From assembly GCF_014201715.1 (NCBI RefSeq), contig NZ_JACHFD010000003.1, forward strand, positions 248,001-312,000: a stretch of DNA of 64,000 nucleotides, read 5' to 3'. The notes beneath the pieces are model-generated. The model was not told where the DNA came from. It searched no databases and saw nothing but the letters and a program-made list of their open reading frames with translations. A program made the translations under genes and the position numbers. Numbering within the stretch: the stretch's first letter is position 1; each line of letters opens with the position of its first letter. Shown here in pieces: positions 37,500-46,290 of this stretch. The DNA comes from Haloferula luteola (GTDB lineage: Bacteria; Verrucomicrobiota; Verrucomicrobiia; Verrucomicrobiales; Akkermansiaceae).

Positions 37500-39083
37500 G
37501 TGATCTCCACCCTCCATCCCAAATCCTTGGAGCAGTCACCCCTTCCCAAGGCCAGCGAATTGCGGACGCTGATCGACGAACTCATCGCCGATCAGGCGCA
37601 GCTCCAGACCCCGGTGGCCCGCTTCGCCGAAATTCACGATCGCCAGCCGGATCTCGCCGACCACTACCGGAACCTCATTCCCCTCAGCCAACCGGCCGCA
37701 GGTGAACAGTATGCTTTCGAGGTCTCGCTTGACCGCTGCACCGGTTGCAAAGCCTGCGTCTCTGCTTGCCATAATCTGAATGGTCTCGATGAACACGAAG
37801 CCTGGCGCGATACCGGCACCCTTGTCGGGGGGAAAGTCGCGCCAGGCTGGCAGCAGACGATCACCAGCGCCTGCCACCACTGCGAAGACCCGGGCTGTCT
37901 CAATGGCTGCCCTGTCGGAGCCTACGAAAAAGATCCCGACAATGGCATCGTCCGCCACCTCGATGATCAGTGCATCGGTTGTTCCTACTGCATTCTCAAA
38001 TGCCCATTCGACGTCCCTAAGTATTCAAAGCAACGCGGCATCGTGCGCAAATGCGATATGTGCCATCAGCGACTAGCTGAGGGCGAGGCTCCCGCATGCG
38101 TTCAAGCCTGCCCCACCGAGGCCATCCGCATTGTCAAGGTTCCCACCCAAACTCCCATCGCGCCTCCTCGCACCTCTCCGTTGCCCGTCTTTCTCACCGG
38201 TGCCCCGGATCCGTCCATCACGCGACCTACCACGCGCTACATCGGCCGCGATGTGCCTCTGTCTGCCCACGCCGCCGATCGTTCGACCTTGACTCCTCAA
38301 CACGCTCACTGGCCCCTGATCTTCATGCTGGTGCTCACTCAGGCAGGCATCGGAGTGCTCGGAAGCGCAGCCTTTCAAGAATCACCGGCACTCATGGTGA
38401 CAGGCGCGATCCTCTTCAACCTCGGCATGGCTGCGGCCACCCTCCACCTCGGACAACCTCTCAAGGCATGGCGATTTTTCCTTGGCCTACGCACCAGCTG
38501 GCTGTCTCGCGAAATCCTGGCTTTTTCCCTGTTCGCCCCCCTTCCCTTTGCCCTCGCTGCCCTTCCATTTCTCCCTGATTTTCCATTCAAGAACCTCATC
38601 ACCCCATGCGTCTCCTGGATCACGATCCCTCTCGGGATCGGCGCGATCTTCACAAGTGTGATGATCTACCATGATACCCGTCGATCGCTTTGGCGTCTCC
38701 CCCTCACCGCCACCCGATTCTACGGCACGACACTCAGTTTCTTCTTTCTCGCTCTATCACTCCACTTCCCGTGGGCCAAATGCTTGCTCGTGGTGACCCT
38801 TTGCGCCAAGGCCGGCCCAGAAATCTCCATGCTCTTGCATCGCCGGCCCTCTGACGAATGGGCGCCCGATCTCCACAGCGCTCGCCTCTACAGGGGGCCC
38901 CTGAAGAATCTCATTCTCATCCGCGCCGCCACCACCCTCTTCACGCTGCTCGCCCTTTTCGTTTCTCCTTGGCTCGCCCTGCCTCTCCTCCTGATTTCCG
39001 AGATTTTCGAACGTCAGCTCTTTTTTCAGGCGGTCCAAGCTCCCAAAATGCCTGGACACTTTGGCTCGCCACTTCCCCACTGA
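37500..39083 (+). CDS. DmsB-DmsC fusion: four-cluster ferredoxin plus membrane anchor
   Basis: A 527-residue protein fusing a DmsB-like iron-sulfur subunit (about 70-215) to a DmsC-like membrane anchor (about 265-520, eight predicted helices). Four cysteine groups are seen: CTGCKACVSAC, CHHCEDPGCLNGCP, CIGCSYCILKCP and CDMC with CVQACP. It would take electrons from quinol and pass them to a reductase, presumably the nitrate reductase and perhaps NirA. No Tat signal is present, so the clusters should face the cytoplasm. The GTG at 37500 was chosen; the longer frame overlaps nirA by 248 bases and is a shadow there. Confidence 0.88.
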   Translation: MISTLHPKSLEQSPLPKASELRTLIDELIADQAQLQTPVARFAEIHDRQPDLADHYRNLIPLSQPAAGEQYAFEVSLDRCTGCKACVSACHNLNGLDEHEAWRDTGTLVGGKVAPGWQQTITSACHHCEDPGCLNGCPVGAYEKDPDNGIVRHLDDQCIGCSYCILKCPFDVPKYSKQRGIVRKCDMCHQRLAEGEAPACVQACPTEAIRIVKVPTQTPIAPPRTSPLPVFLTGAPDPSITRPTTRYIGRDVPLSAHAADRSTLTPQHAHWPLIFMLVLTQAGIGVLGSAAFQESPALMVTGAILFNLGMAAATLHLGQPLKAWRFFLGLRTSWLSREILAFSLFAPLPFALAALPFLPDFPFKNLITPCVSWITIPLGIGAIFTSVMIYHDTRRSLWRLPLTATRFYGTTLSFFFLALSLHFPWAKCLLVVTLCAKAGPEISMLLHRRPSDEWAPDLHSARLYRGPLKNLILIRAATTLFTLLALFVSPWLALPLLLISEIFERQLFFQAVQAPKMPGHFGSPLPH

Positions 39084-39110
39084 ACTTTCGCGGGCTCGTC
39101 CACACATAGC

Positions 39111-39157
39111 CGATCCTTCAGGAAAAAATCGGCCTCTTCATCAGATCTGAAGGATCG
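39111..39157. repeat. 11-bp inverted repeat after the redox fusion gene
   Basis: CGATCCTTCAG (39111-39121) and CTGAAGGATCG (39147-39157) with a 25-base spacer. It lies 28 bases past the stop codon and 88 bases before the S8 protease gene, at the left edge of the block that separates the nitrate genes. It may be a terminator or an insertion scar. Confidence 0.45.
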
Positions 39158-39244
39158 CCATGCCATGATTCGGGTGAACCTCGCCGCCGCGACTCATGGA
39201 GGAAGAACAACTTTTCCCCGGAAGCGGCGGTTTCCCGTCCGATC

Positions 39245-40840
39245 ATGCCAAGGATCCTCCGCTATGCTCCTGCCCTGCTCATGCTGGTCGCCGGCGGGGT
39301 AGCCTTTTTGGTGGCACGTCGCCTTTCCACCCTCCCGGATGGCATCGTTCTGGACCGGATGGTCGAAACCGTGACGCGCACTCCCCGCCACCCACTCCAC
39401 TCGAAATCCGCACCATCCAGCCCACGCACCCTGGAGATCTTCTCCTCCGCCCGGCCCGAAGAGACCATCCTTCGTTTCCCCGATTCTGAAAGCTATCTCG
39501 CCGCCCTCGCCACACCGCTCGCAGCCGGCCTGGAGTGGCGTGGCCAACTGGACCGCCTCGAAACCATCCGGCTCCACTACACCCATTGGGCGTCTCTCGC
39601 CCAATGGGTGGCCGCACTTGGCTATTCAGGATTCTCCGAACCTCCACCTGCTCCCTCCGTAGGACTTCGCTCGGATGGAGTCGACTCCAGTCAGGCCCTC
39701 GGATTTGAACGAAATTCCGTCGATTGGCTCGGAGTCCCCGGCCGCCATCCGCAATGGGGTGCCGGAGTGCGCATCGCGATCATCGATTCCGGCGTGGTGG
39801 CCCATCCCGAACTTCGGCCAGCGACCGAATCCATCGAGATCGTCCCCTTTCCGCAGGACCTCTCGAAAACTCACCCTCACGGCACCTCCGTCGCCTCCGT
39901 CATTCAAGGACAGGGACCTCGAATCAATGGCCTCGCTCCCGCAGCAGAGATCATTTCGATTCGCGCCATCGACGACGAGGGCCAAACGGATGCCTACGAT
40001 TTCGCTGCCGCCCTGCTCGCCGCCATCGATGCCAGGGTGGACCTCGTCAACCTTTCGGTCGGCTCCCTCACCGGAAGCTCACTCGAAGCCGACGCCGTGC
40101 AGCAAGCCATCGACGCTGGGATAGTCGTCGTCGCGGCGGCAGGAAACGACGCCCACGATCATCTTCGGTTTCCCGCCGCCTACCCCGGCGTCATCAGCGT
40201 CGGCGCCATCGATGCCGGCGGAGAACGCATGGCATTCTCCAATACCGGCGATCATCTGGCCATTGTCGCCCCAGGAGTCGCCATGCTGACTGCGGCGCCA
40301 GGAAATGGCTACATTCTCACCAGCGGAACCTCCGTGAGTGCCCCCCTCGTGACCGCCGCCATCGCCGCAACCATGTCGGACGGCTCGGGTCGGCACCTTT
40401 CAGCCCGCCAGGCCGCCGATCTTGTTTTGAGCCTTACCGACGACATGGGACCCGCTGGCCGGGATCCCGAATACGGCTTCGGAATCCTCAATCTCAGCCG
40501 CATCATGAACCGGAGCACCATGGGCATCGTGGACGCCTGCCTCACCGACCAACGATTGGTACGCAACGCCACCGGCCAGCTCTCCCTCCGTGTGACGGTT
40601 CAAAATCGAGGCACCGCGACGCTTACCAATATCCTCGTAAGAATTGAGCCCACGGGATCCCTGGCAAGCATTGGACTTCTCAAGGCAGGAGCGGTCCACT
40701 CACTGGATTTTCCACTCGGCGAATTTGCCCCGTCCATCGGGCTGCCCGTGACATTCACCAGTCAAATCACTCTGTCTCAGGGCGCCGCCGACATCAGCCA
40801 AGAGGATCATCAACTGACCACCCGGATTTTTGCCCCTTAA
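39245..40840 (+). CDS. Membrane-anchored S8 (subtilisin) serine protease, second paralogue
   Basis: A 531-residue subtilase with an N-terminal hydrophobic anchor (about 5-25), a propeptide-like region and the triad Asp181 (AIIDSGV), His212 (HPHGTSVAS), Ser363 (LTSGTSVSAP). A C-terminal CARDB-like domain (RVTVQNRGTATLTNILV) matches the one in the protease at 16822, and the whole architecture is shared. It has no obvious link to nitrate metabolism. The ATG has no strong ribosome site. Confidence 0.87.
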   Translation: MPRILRYAPALLMLVAGGVAFLVARRLSTLPDGIVLDRMVETVTRTPRHPLHSKSAPSSPRTLEIFSSARPEETILRFPDSESYLAALATPLAAGLEWRGQLDRLETIRLHYTHWASLAQWVAALGYSGFSEPPPAPSVGLRSDGVDSSQALGFERNSVDWLGVPGRHPQWGAGVRIAIIDSGVVAHPELRPATESIEIVPFPQDLSKTHPHGTSVASVIQGQGPRINGLAPAAEIISIRAIDDEGQTDAYDFAAALLAAIDARVDLVNLSVGSLTGSSLEADAVQQAIDAGIVVVAAAGNDAHDHLRFPAAYPGVISVGAIDAGGERMAFSNTGDHLAIVAPGVAMLTAAPGNGYILTSGTSVSAPLVTAAIAATMSDGSGRHLSARQAADLVLSLTDDMGPAGRDPEYGFGILNLSRIMNRSTMGIVDACLTDQRLVRNATGQLSLRVTVQNRGTATLTNILVRIEPTGSLASIGLLKAGAVHSLDFPLGEFAPSIGLPVTFTSQITLSQGAADISQEDHQLTTRIFAP

Positions 40841-40897
40841 CGCGCATTTTCAGGGATCTTCATCTTTCCTAAAGGTCCGCCGGTACAGAATGCGGCC

Positions 40898-42283
40898 ATG
40901 AAGTTGATTGCGCTCGGGATTTTCCCCGCCTTCCTGTGGGTCGGCTGTGCTCCCGGAAATTTCTCCCTCCCCACCACCGGGCCCCTTCCCGCTCAATGGA
41001 AACATGCCGGGAATTTCCCCACGGCCCAACCCTCCCGCGACCTCAGCCACTGGTGGAAGTCTTTCAACGATCCCACCCTTACGCGGTTGATCTCCGAAGG
41101 GCTTTCCAACAGCCCGGATATCGATTCCGCCGTCGCCCGGGTCCGTGAGGCTCGCGCCAACCGCAAAGCCACGGCATCCTCTCTTTTCCCCACTCTTTCC
41201 GGCTCCGGCTCGGCAGGTGCCAGTTTCACCGAACCTCGCGGTAGCGCCACCACCACCAGCCAATCCTACTCCGCCGGCCTCAGTGCATCCTGGGAAGCCG
41301 ATATCTACGGCAAAAACCGTAACAACCTCATCGCTGCTGGAGCCAACCTTGGTGCCGCCGATGAAAATCTCCACTCGGTGCAGGCCTCACTGGCCGCTCA
41401 AATTGCCTCCGCTTATGTTCAATTGCGCTCCGCGGAAGCTGGCCTCGATGTCCTCCAGCGCAATATCGCCACTCAGGAAGAAACCTTTCAGTTCGTCTCC
41501 TGGCAAACCCAAGCCGGCGAAACCGACGCCTATGAAGAGAATCAGGCGAAAACCAGCCTCGAGCAGGCCAAAGCGTCCATCCCCTCGGTCCTGCAGAGCA
41601 TCGAGCAGTCTCGCAATGCTCTCGCTCGCCTCTGTGGACATGCTCCCGGTGGTATCGATGGCATTCTGGGCTCCTCCACTCGGGGGGTTCCGGTTCCTGC
41701 GGAGAAGCTCGCCGTCGGCATTCCTGCCGACACCATCCGTCAACGCCCCGATGTCCGAATCGCGGGATACCAACTTCTCGCTTCCGTGGCGCAAACCGAA
41801 GCCACCAAGGCAGACCGCTTTCCCTCGCTTGGGCTTTCTGGATCACTCGGAGTCAATTCGCTGAAAGCATCCAAAATCTTCGATCCAAATGCCGTCGCGG
41901 GCAGCATCGCCGCCGGCCTCGCTGGCCCCATTTTCGATGCCGGGCGGATTCAAGCCAACATTGAGGCCAGCACCGCTGCCACCGATCAAGCCATCGCCAG
42001 CTACCGCTCCACGGTCATCACCGGACTCTCCGAAGTCGAAGATGCCTTGATCGCCTGCAAACGATCTGCCGAGCGCCTCTCCGCGATCGAAAAAGCCACC
42101 GTGCTCGCGCGCGAGTCCGATCGCCTCGCGCGCATCAGCTACCAAGCCGGAGAGATTGACTTCCTTTCCGTTCTCGATTCGCAGCGCACGCTGCTCGGAC
42201 TCGAAGACAGCCTCCTTTCAACCCAATCCGACCGTACCAACGCCTACATCAGTCTCTATCAAGCCCTCGGCGGCGGCTGGTAA
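40898..42283 (+). CDS. NodT-family outer-membrane efflux lipoprotein
   Basis: A 461-residue TolC-like outer-membrane channel. It has a lipobox (FLWVGC, Cys at about 17), the DLSHWWKSFNDPTL opening typical of NodT/OprM proteins, long alpha-helical heptads and the RPDVRIAGYQLLASVAQTEATKADRFPSL signature repeat in pieces. It forms the outer part of the efflux assembly with the next three genes (MacA-like adaptor and MacB-like ABC). Confidence 0.92.
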   Translation: MKLIALGIFPAFLWVGCAPGNFSLPTTGPLPAQWKHAGNFPTAQPSRDLSHWWKSFNDPTLTRLISEGLSNSPDIDSAVARVREARANRKATASSLFPTLSGSGSAGASFTEPRGSATTTSQSYSAGLSASWEADIYGKNRNNLIAAGANLGAADENLHSVQASLAAQIASAYVQLRSAEAGLDVLQRNIATQEETFQFVSWQTQAGETDAYEENQAKTSLEQAKASIPSVLQSIEQSRNALARLCGHAPGGIDGILGSSTRGVPVPAEKLAVGIPADTIRQRPDVRIAGYQLLASVAQTEATKADRFPSLGLSGSLGVNSLKASKIFDPNAVAGSIAAGLAGPIFDAGRIQANIEASTAATDQAIASYRSTVITGLSEVEDALIACKRSAERLSAIEKATVLARESDRLARISYQAGEIDFLSVLDSQRTLLGLEDSLLSTQSDRTNAYISLYQALGGGW

Positions 42284-42319
42284 TCCTCCTACCTCGCGAA
42301 TCTCCAATCCATTCACTCC

Positions 42320-43642
42320 ATGTCCAAGTCGCAACCCGAAGAAGACCTCGCCGCCATCGTGCGCAGCGGAGCTTCCCGTCCCATGAAAAAAGTCGTCGTC
42401 GGAGTCGTCGTGCTCGTCCTCGTCGCCGGAGGCGTCGCCTACTTCCTGAAAAATGAGAAAGCCGAATCCGGCAAAACTCACTACGTCACCGAGCCCGCTG
42501 AAAAGACCGACATCTCGATCGTCGTCACGGCATCCGGCAACCTTGCGCCGACCAACCAAATCGTGGTCGGAAGTGAACTCTCCGGCACCGTCACGGAGAT
42601 CTATGTCGACACCAATGACACCGTGACCAAAGGCCAGGAACTGCTGCGCCTCGACACCACCAAATTGGAGCAACAGACCGAACGCAGCCGCGCTTCCCTC
42701 CTCTCCGCGAAAGCCCAACTCAGTCAGGCAGAGGCCACTTTGGAAGAAGAACGTGCCACCCTCGCCCGCCAGGAGGAATTGCTCGAACTCAGCGGTGGCA
42801 AGACCCCATCGCGTGCCGTGATGGCCGCCTCCCGTGCCGCCGTCGCTCGTGCCGAGGCCAATGTGGAGAGCGCCAAAGCCACCATCGCCGCATCGGAGGC
42901 CGACATTGGGTCCTACGAAAGCGACCTGCAAAAGGCCATCATCCGCTCGCCCGTTGATGGCATGGTGCTCGCCCGCTCCATTGAGGTGGGCCAGACCGTG
43001 GCAGCCTCCTTCACCGCTCCCACCCTATTCACGATCGCCGAGGACCTCACCACCATGGAACTGGTGGTTTCAGTTTCCGAAGCTGATATCGGCCGTGTCA
43101 AAGAAGGCCAAACCGCCACCTTCAACGTCGATGCCTGGACCGGCCGCACCTACACCGCGACCGTGAAAAAGGTGGCCTTCGGATCCGCCGACCTCACCTC
43201 TTCTTCCACCACCACCGCCACAACAGGAGGCGTGGTCACTTACGACACGGAACTTTCCGTCGAAAACAAGGACCTCTCCCTGCGCCCAGGAATGACTGCG
43301 ACCGTCGACATCCAGGTAGTCAACGAAGTCGACGTCTTGGCAGTGCCGAATTCCGCTCTGCGCTTCGACCCCGCCCTGTATGAGGCTCTGGCCAATCCCG
43401 AAGAAAAGGACCAGACACTGGTTCAAAGCATGACGCCAGGAGGACGTCGTTGGCGCCGTGATGGACCTCGCAAGTCCGGCGGTCCCGGAGGTCCGCCCAC
43501 GGTATGGATTTTAAAAAATGGCGAGCCAGCCAAGGTCGTCGTGGAGACCGGTGTCACCGATGGCAGCATGACCCAGATCACCAGCGGAGATCTCGATCCC
43601 GGAACTGAAGTGCTCACCAGCATCGAGCCCCCGAAATCATGA
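42320..43642 (+). CDS. macA: MacA-like periplasmic adaptor protein
   Basis: A 440-residue HlyD/MacA family adaptor. Membrane anchor at about 24-44 (VVVGVVVLVLVAGGVAYFL), barrel-sandwich halves GSELSGTVTEIYVDTNDTVTKGQELLRLD and IRSPVDGMVLARSIEVGQTV, long coiled-coil between (about 110-215), then a beta-barrel. A proline/glycine/arginine-rich loop near 375-395 is unusual. It links MacB in the inner membrane to the NodT channel. It overlaps the next gene by 4 bases (ATGA). Confidence 0.92.
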   Translation: MSKSQPEEDLAAIVRSGASRPMKKVVVGVVVLVLVAGGVAYFLKNEKAESGKTHYVTEPAEKTDISIVVTASGNLAPTNQIVVGSELSGTVTEIYVDTNDTVTKGQELLRLDTTKLEQQTERSRASLLSAKAQLSQAEATLEEERATLARQEELLELSGGKTPSRAVMAASRAAVARAEANVESAKATIAASEADIGSYESDLQKAIIRSPVDGMVLARSIEVGQTVAASFTAPTLFTIAEDLTTMELVVSVSEADIGRVKEGQTATFNVDAWTGRTYTATVKKVAFGSADLTSSSTTTATTGGVVTYDTELSVENKDLSLRPGMTATVDIQVVNEVDVLAVPNSALRFDPALYEALANPEEKDQTLVQSMTPGGRRWRRDGPRKSGGPGGPPTVWILKNGEPAKVVVETGVTDGSMTQITSGDLDPGTEVLTSIEPPKS

Positions 43643-44349
43643 GTGCCCCCCCCCTCATCGAGCTCCAACAGCTCACCAAAGTCTACGGCAGCGGAGCCGC
43701 CGCATTCAAGGCCCTCAAAGGCATCGACCTGACCATCGCCAGTGGAGACTTTGTCGCAGTCATGGGCCCCAGCGGATCGGGAAAGTCCACCCTGATGAAT
43801 CTACTCGGCTGCCTCGATAGCCCCACTTCCGGCTCCTACCGATTCAAGGGAATCGGCGTCGAAACCCTGAACAAAGATCAGCGCTCCCTCCTGCGCCGCC
43901 ACGCTCTCGGCTTCATCTTCCAAGGCTTCAACCTGCTCGCACGGACCTCCGCCCTGGAGAATGTCGAGCTGCCTTTGCTCTACCGTGGCTATCCGCGGAA
44001 ACGTCGTCACGAACTCGCGCGCATCGCCCTCGCCAATGTCGGCCTCGCTGACAAAGAGCGCAATACTCCCGCCGAACTGTCGGGTGGACAACAACAACGC
44101 GTCGCCATCGCCCGAGCCATCGTCACCAGCCCCGAAACCTTGTTTGCTGACGAACCGACCGGCAACCTCGATTCCAAAACCACCCATGAAATCATGGACC
44201 TGCTCGGCACGCTCAATCGCGACCAGGGCATCTCCATCATCATGGTCACGCACGAAGATGAAGTCGCCTCGTTCGCCAAGCGAGTGATTCACGTCCGCGA
44301 TGGACTCATCTCCAGCGACCTCCGCAACACCCCTGTGGACGCCAACTAA
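43639..44349 (+). CDS. MacB-like ABC ATPase subunit
   Basis: A 236-residue LolD/MacB-type ATPase: Walker [10 protein letters not shown], signature ELSGGQQQR, Walker [12 protein letters not shown] and H-loop VTHEDEV. In E. coli MacB this domain is fused to the permease; here it is a separate gene next to it. It energises efflux of peptides, siderophores, macrolides or lipoproteins; the real substrate is not visible from sequence. Translation is probably coupled to the adaptor. Confidence 0.94.
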   Translation: MSAPPLIELQQLTKVYGSGAAAFKALKGIDLTIASGDFVAVMGPSGSGKSTLMNLLGCLDSPTSGSYRFKGIGVETLNKDQRSLLRRHALGFIFQGFNLLARTSALENVELPLLYRGYPRKRRHELARIALANVGLADKERNTPAELSGGQQQRVAIARAIVTSPETLFADEPTGNLDSKTTHEIMDLLGTLNRDQGISIIMVTHEDEVASFAKRVIHVRDGLISSDLRNTPVDAN

Positions 44350-44363
44350 GCCCACCTCTTCCC

Positions 44364-45569
44364 ATGCTCTTCAACGCCCTTCTGATCGCCATCCGGGAAA
44401 TCCGCCGGAATCTCACCCGATCCTTCCTCACCGTCATTGGCATCGTCATTGGCGTGGCGGCCGTGGTCACCATGGTCACCTTGGGCCGCGGCGCCACGGA
44501 AACCATCAAAGGAGAGATCTCCAAGATGGGCAGCAACCTGCTCGTGCTCCGACCCGGGCAAGGCTGGTGGAGCCGAGGCGTCGATCAATTTTCTCTCGCC
44601 GACCTGGATGCCATCCGCCACCAGATCAATGGCGTCGCCGACATTGCCCCCTTCGTCCAGACATCCGTTTCCGCCGTCTATCAGGAAAACAACAAAACGT
44701 ACGACGTTCAGGGTACCACGCCGAACTACTTCGAGATCGCCAACTGGACTCTCTCCAGCGGTCGCATCTTCACCGCCGAAGAAGTTGAAGACTCCGTCTC
44801 CGTTTGCGTGATCGGGGAAACCGTCCGCAAAGCCTTGTTCGGTTCCGTCGACCCCGTCGGCAAACGCATCCGGCTCGGCACGACCTCCGCCGAAGTCATC
44901 GGAGTGACCGCCGCGAAAGGCCAGGGTGGTTTCGGAGACGACCTCGATGACAACATCATCGTCCCCTACACCTCACTCGTCCGCCGCCAAACCGGCAGCC
45001 AAGGTGGCCGCTTCGTTTCCCAAGCGATGATTTCGGGCGAAGATGGCTTTCCCAGTGCCCAGATTGTGGCGGAAATCACCAACCTGCTTCGCGAACGCCG
45101 AAACATCACTGGCAATGAACAAGATGACTTCAACGTCTTCGATTCCCAGCAACTCGCCGACGTCGTCACCTCCAGCACCAAAGTGATGACCTCCCTCCTC
45201 GGAGCCGTTGCAGGCGTGAGCCTGTTAGTGGGAGGTATCGGTATCATGAACATCATGCTCGTCTCCGTTACCGAACGGACCCGCGAAATCGGCATTCGCC
45301 TCGCCATCGGCGCGAGGGCTCGGGAAGTTCTCCTCCAGTTTCTTGTCGAGGCAATCACTCTCTCGTGCATCGGAGGCCTGGCCGGCATCCTCCTCGCTTT
45401 CGGACTCTGCCATGCACTGGTCAAAGCCGTCGGCACTCCGTTCATCTTCGATCCCACCATCAATCTCATCGCCTTCGTCTTCTCGGCGGCTATCGGAATT
45501 CTCTTTGGATACATGCCCGCACGACGCGCCGCTGCCCTCGACCCGATCGACGCCCTAAGGCATGAATGA
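44364..45569 (+). CDS. MacB-like ABC permease subunit
   Basis: A 401-residue FtsX/MacB-type permease. One N-terminal membrane helix (VIGIVIGVAAVVTMV), a large periplasmic MacB_PCD domain (about 50-250), then three C-terminal helices starting GAVAGVSLLVGGIGIMNIML and VTERTREIGIRLAIGAR, a strong family signature. It mates with the ATPase 14 bases upstream and the adaptor. Confidence 0.93.
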   Translation: MLFNALLIAIREIRRNLTRSFLTVIGIVIGVAAVVTMVTLGRGATETIKGEISKMGSNLLVLRPGQGWWSRGVDQFSLADLDAIRHQINGVADIAPFVQTSVSAVYQENNKTYDVQGTTPNYFEIANWTLSSGRIFTAEEVEDSVSVCVIGETVRKALFGSVDPVGKRIRLGTTSAEVIGVTAAKGQGGFGDDLDDNIIVPYTSLVRRQTGSQGGRFVSQAMISGEDGFPSAQIVAEITNLLRERRNITGNEQDDFNVFDSQQLADVVTSSTKVMTSLLGAVAGVSLLVGGIGIMNIMLVSVTERTREIGIRLAIGARAREVLLQFLVEAITLSCIGGLAGILLAFGLCHALVKAVGTPFIFDPTINLIAFVFSAAIGILFGYMPARRAAALDPIDALRHE

Positions 45570-45639
45570 CCTCGGATTTTGAAGTGAATCGGTCGCCACC
45601 CCATCTGGAAGCTTCCGATTCGCCCGCCACCCCATCCTG

Positions 45640-46290
45640 ATGCGCCTGCTTATCATCGAAGACGATCCCCTCCTCCTGCATAGCCTCCGTGAAGGGCTGC
45701 AGGAGGAACGCTACGCGACCGACACCGCCATGGACGGCGTCGATGGCCTCGCCATGGCGCGGGAAATCGATTTCGATGCCATCGTCCTCGATGGAATGTT
45801 ACCCGGAATCGATGGCTGGGAACTCCTGCGACAACTGCGGGAGACCAAAACCACTCCCGTCCTCATGCTCACCGCTCGCGATGCCGTTCCCGATCGCATC
45901 CGCGGATTGGATGCCGGTGCCGATGACTACCTTACCAAACCCTTCGATTTCGACGAACTTCTGGCCCGGCTCCGTGCGCTGATTCGTCGCAATCACGGCC
46001 AAGCAAAAAACTATCTCGAACTGGGCGATGTCACCCTCGACCTCGCCACCCGGACTCTCAGTCAAACCGGCTCTCCCGTGGCTCTCACCCCCCGCGAATA
46101 CGCACTCGTCGAGTATCTCGGCCTTCATCGCGGTGTCGTCATCAGCCGCACCGAACTCTACGAGCACCTCTTCGACGAGAACGACGACTCCCTTTCCAAC
46201 CTGCTCGATGTTCACGTCTCGAATGTAAGAAAGAAGCTCGGCGCATCCTTCATCACCACCCGCCGCGGTCACGGCTACTCGATCGAATGA
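45640..46290 (+). CDS. OmpR-family response regulator
   Basis: A 216-residue two-component regulator: receiver domain with Asp8, Asp9 and phospho-acceptor Asp51 (VLDGMLPG), and Lys in TKPFDFDEL; C-terminal winged helix (ALTPREYALVEYLGLH, SNVRKKLG). It partners the histidine kinase whose start overlaps its stop (ATGA). It probably controls the efflux genes upstream, in the order commonly seen for CzcR/CusR or macAB systems. Confidence 0.95.
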   Translation: MRLLIIEDDPLLLHSLREGLQEERYATDTAMDGVDGLAMAREIDFDAIVLDGMLPGIDGWELLRQLRETKTTPVLMLTARDAVPDRIRGLDAGADDYLTKPFDFDELLARLRALIRRNHGQAKNYLELGDVTLDLATRTLSQTGSPVALTPREYALVEYLGLHRGVVISRTELYEHLFDENDDSLSNLLDVHVSNVRKKLGASFITTRRGHGYSIE

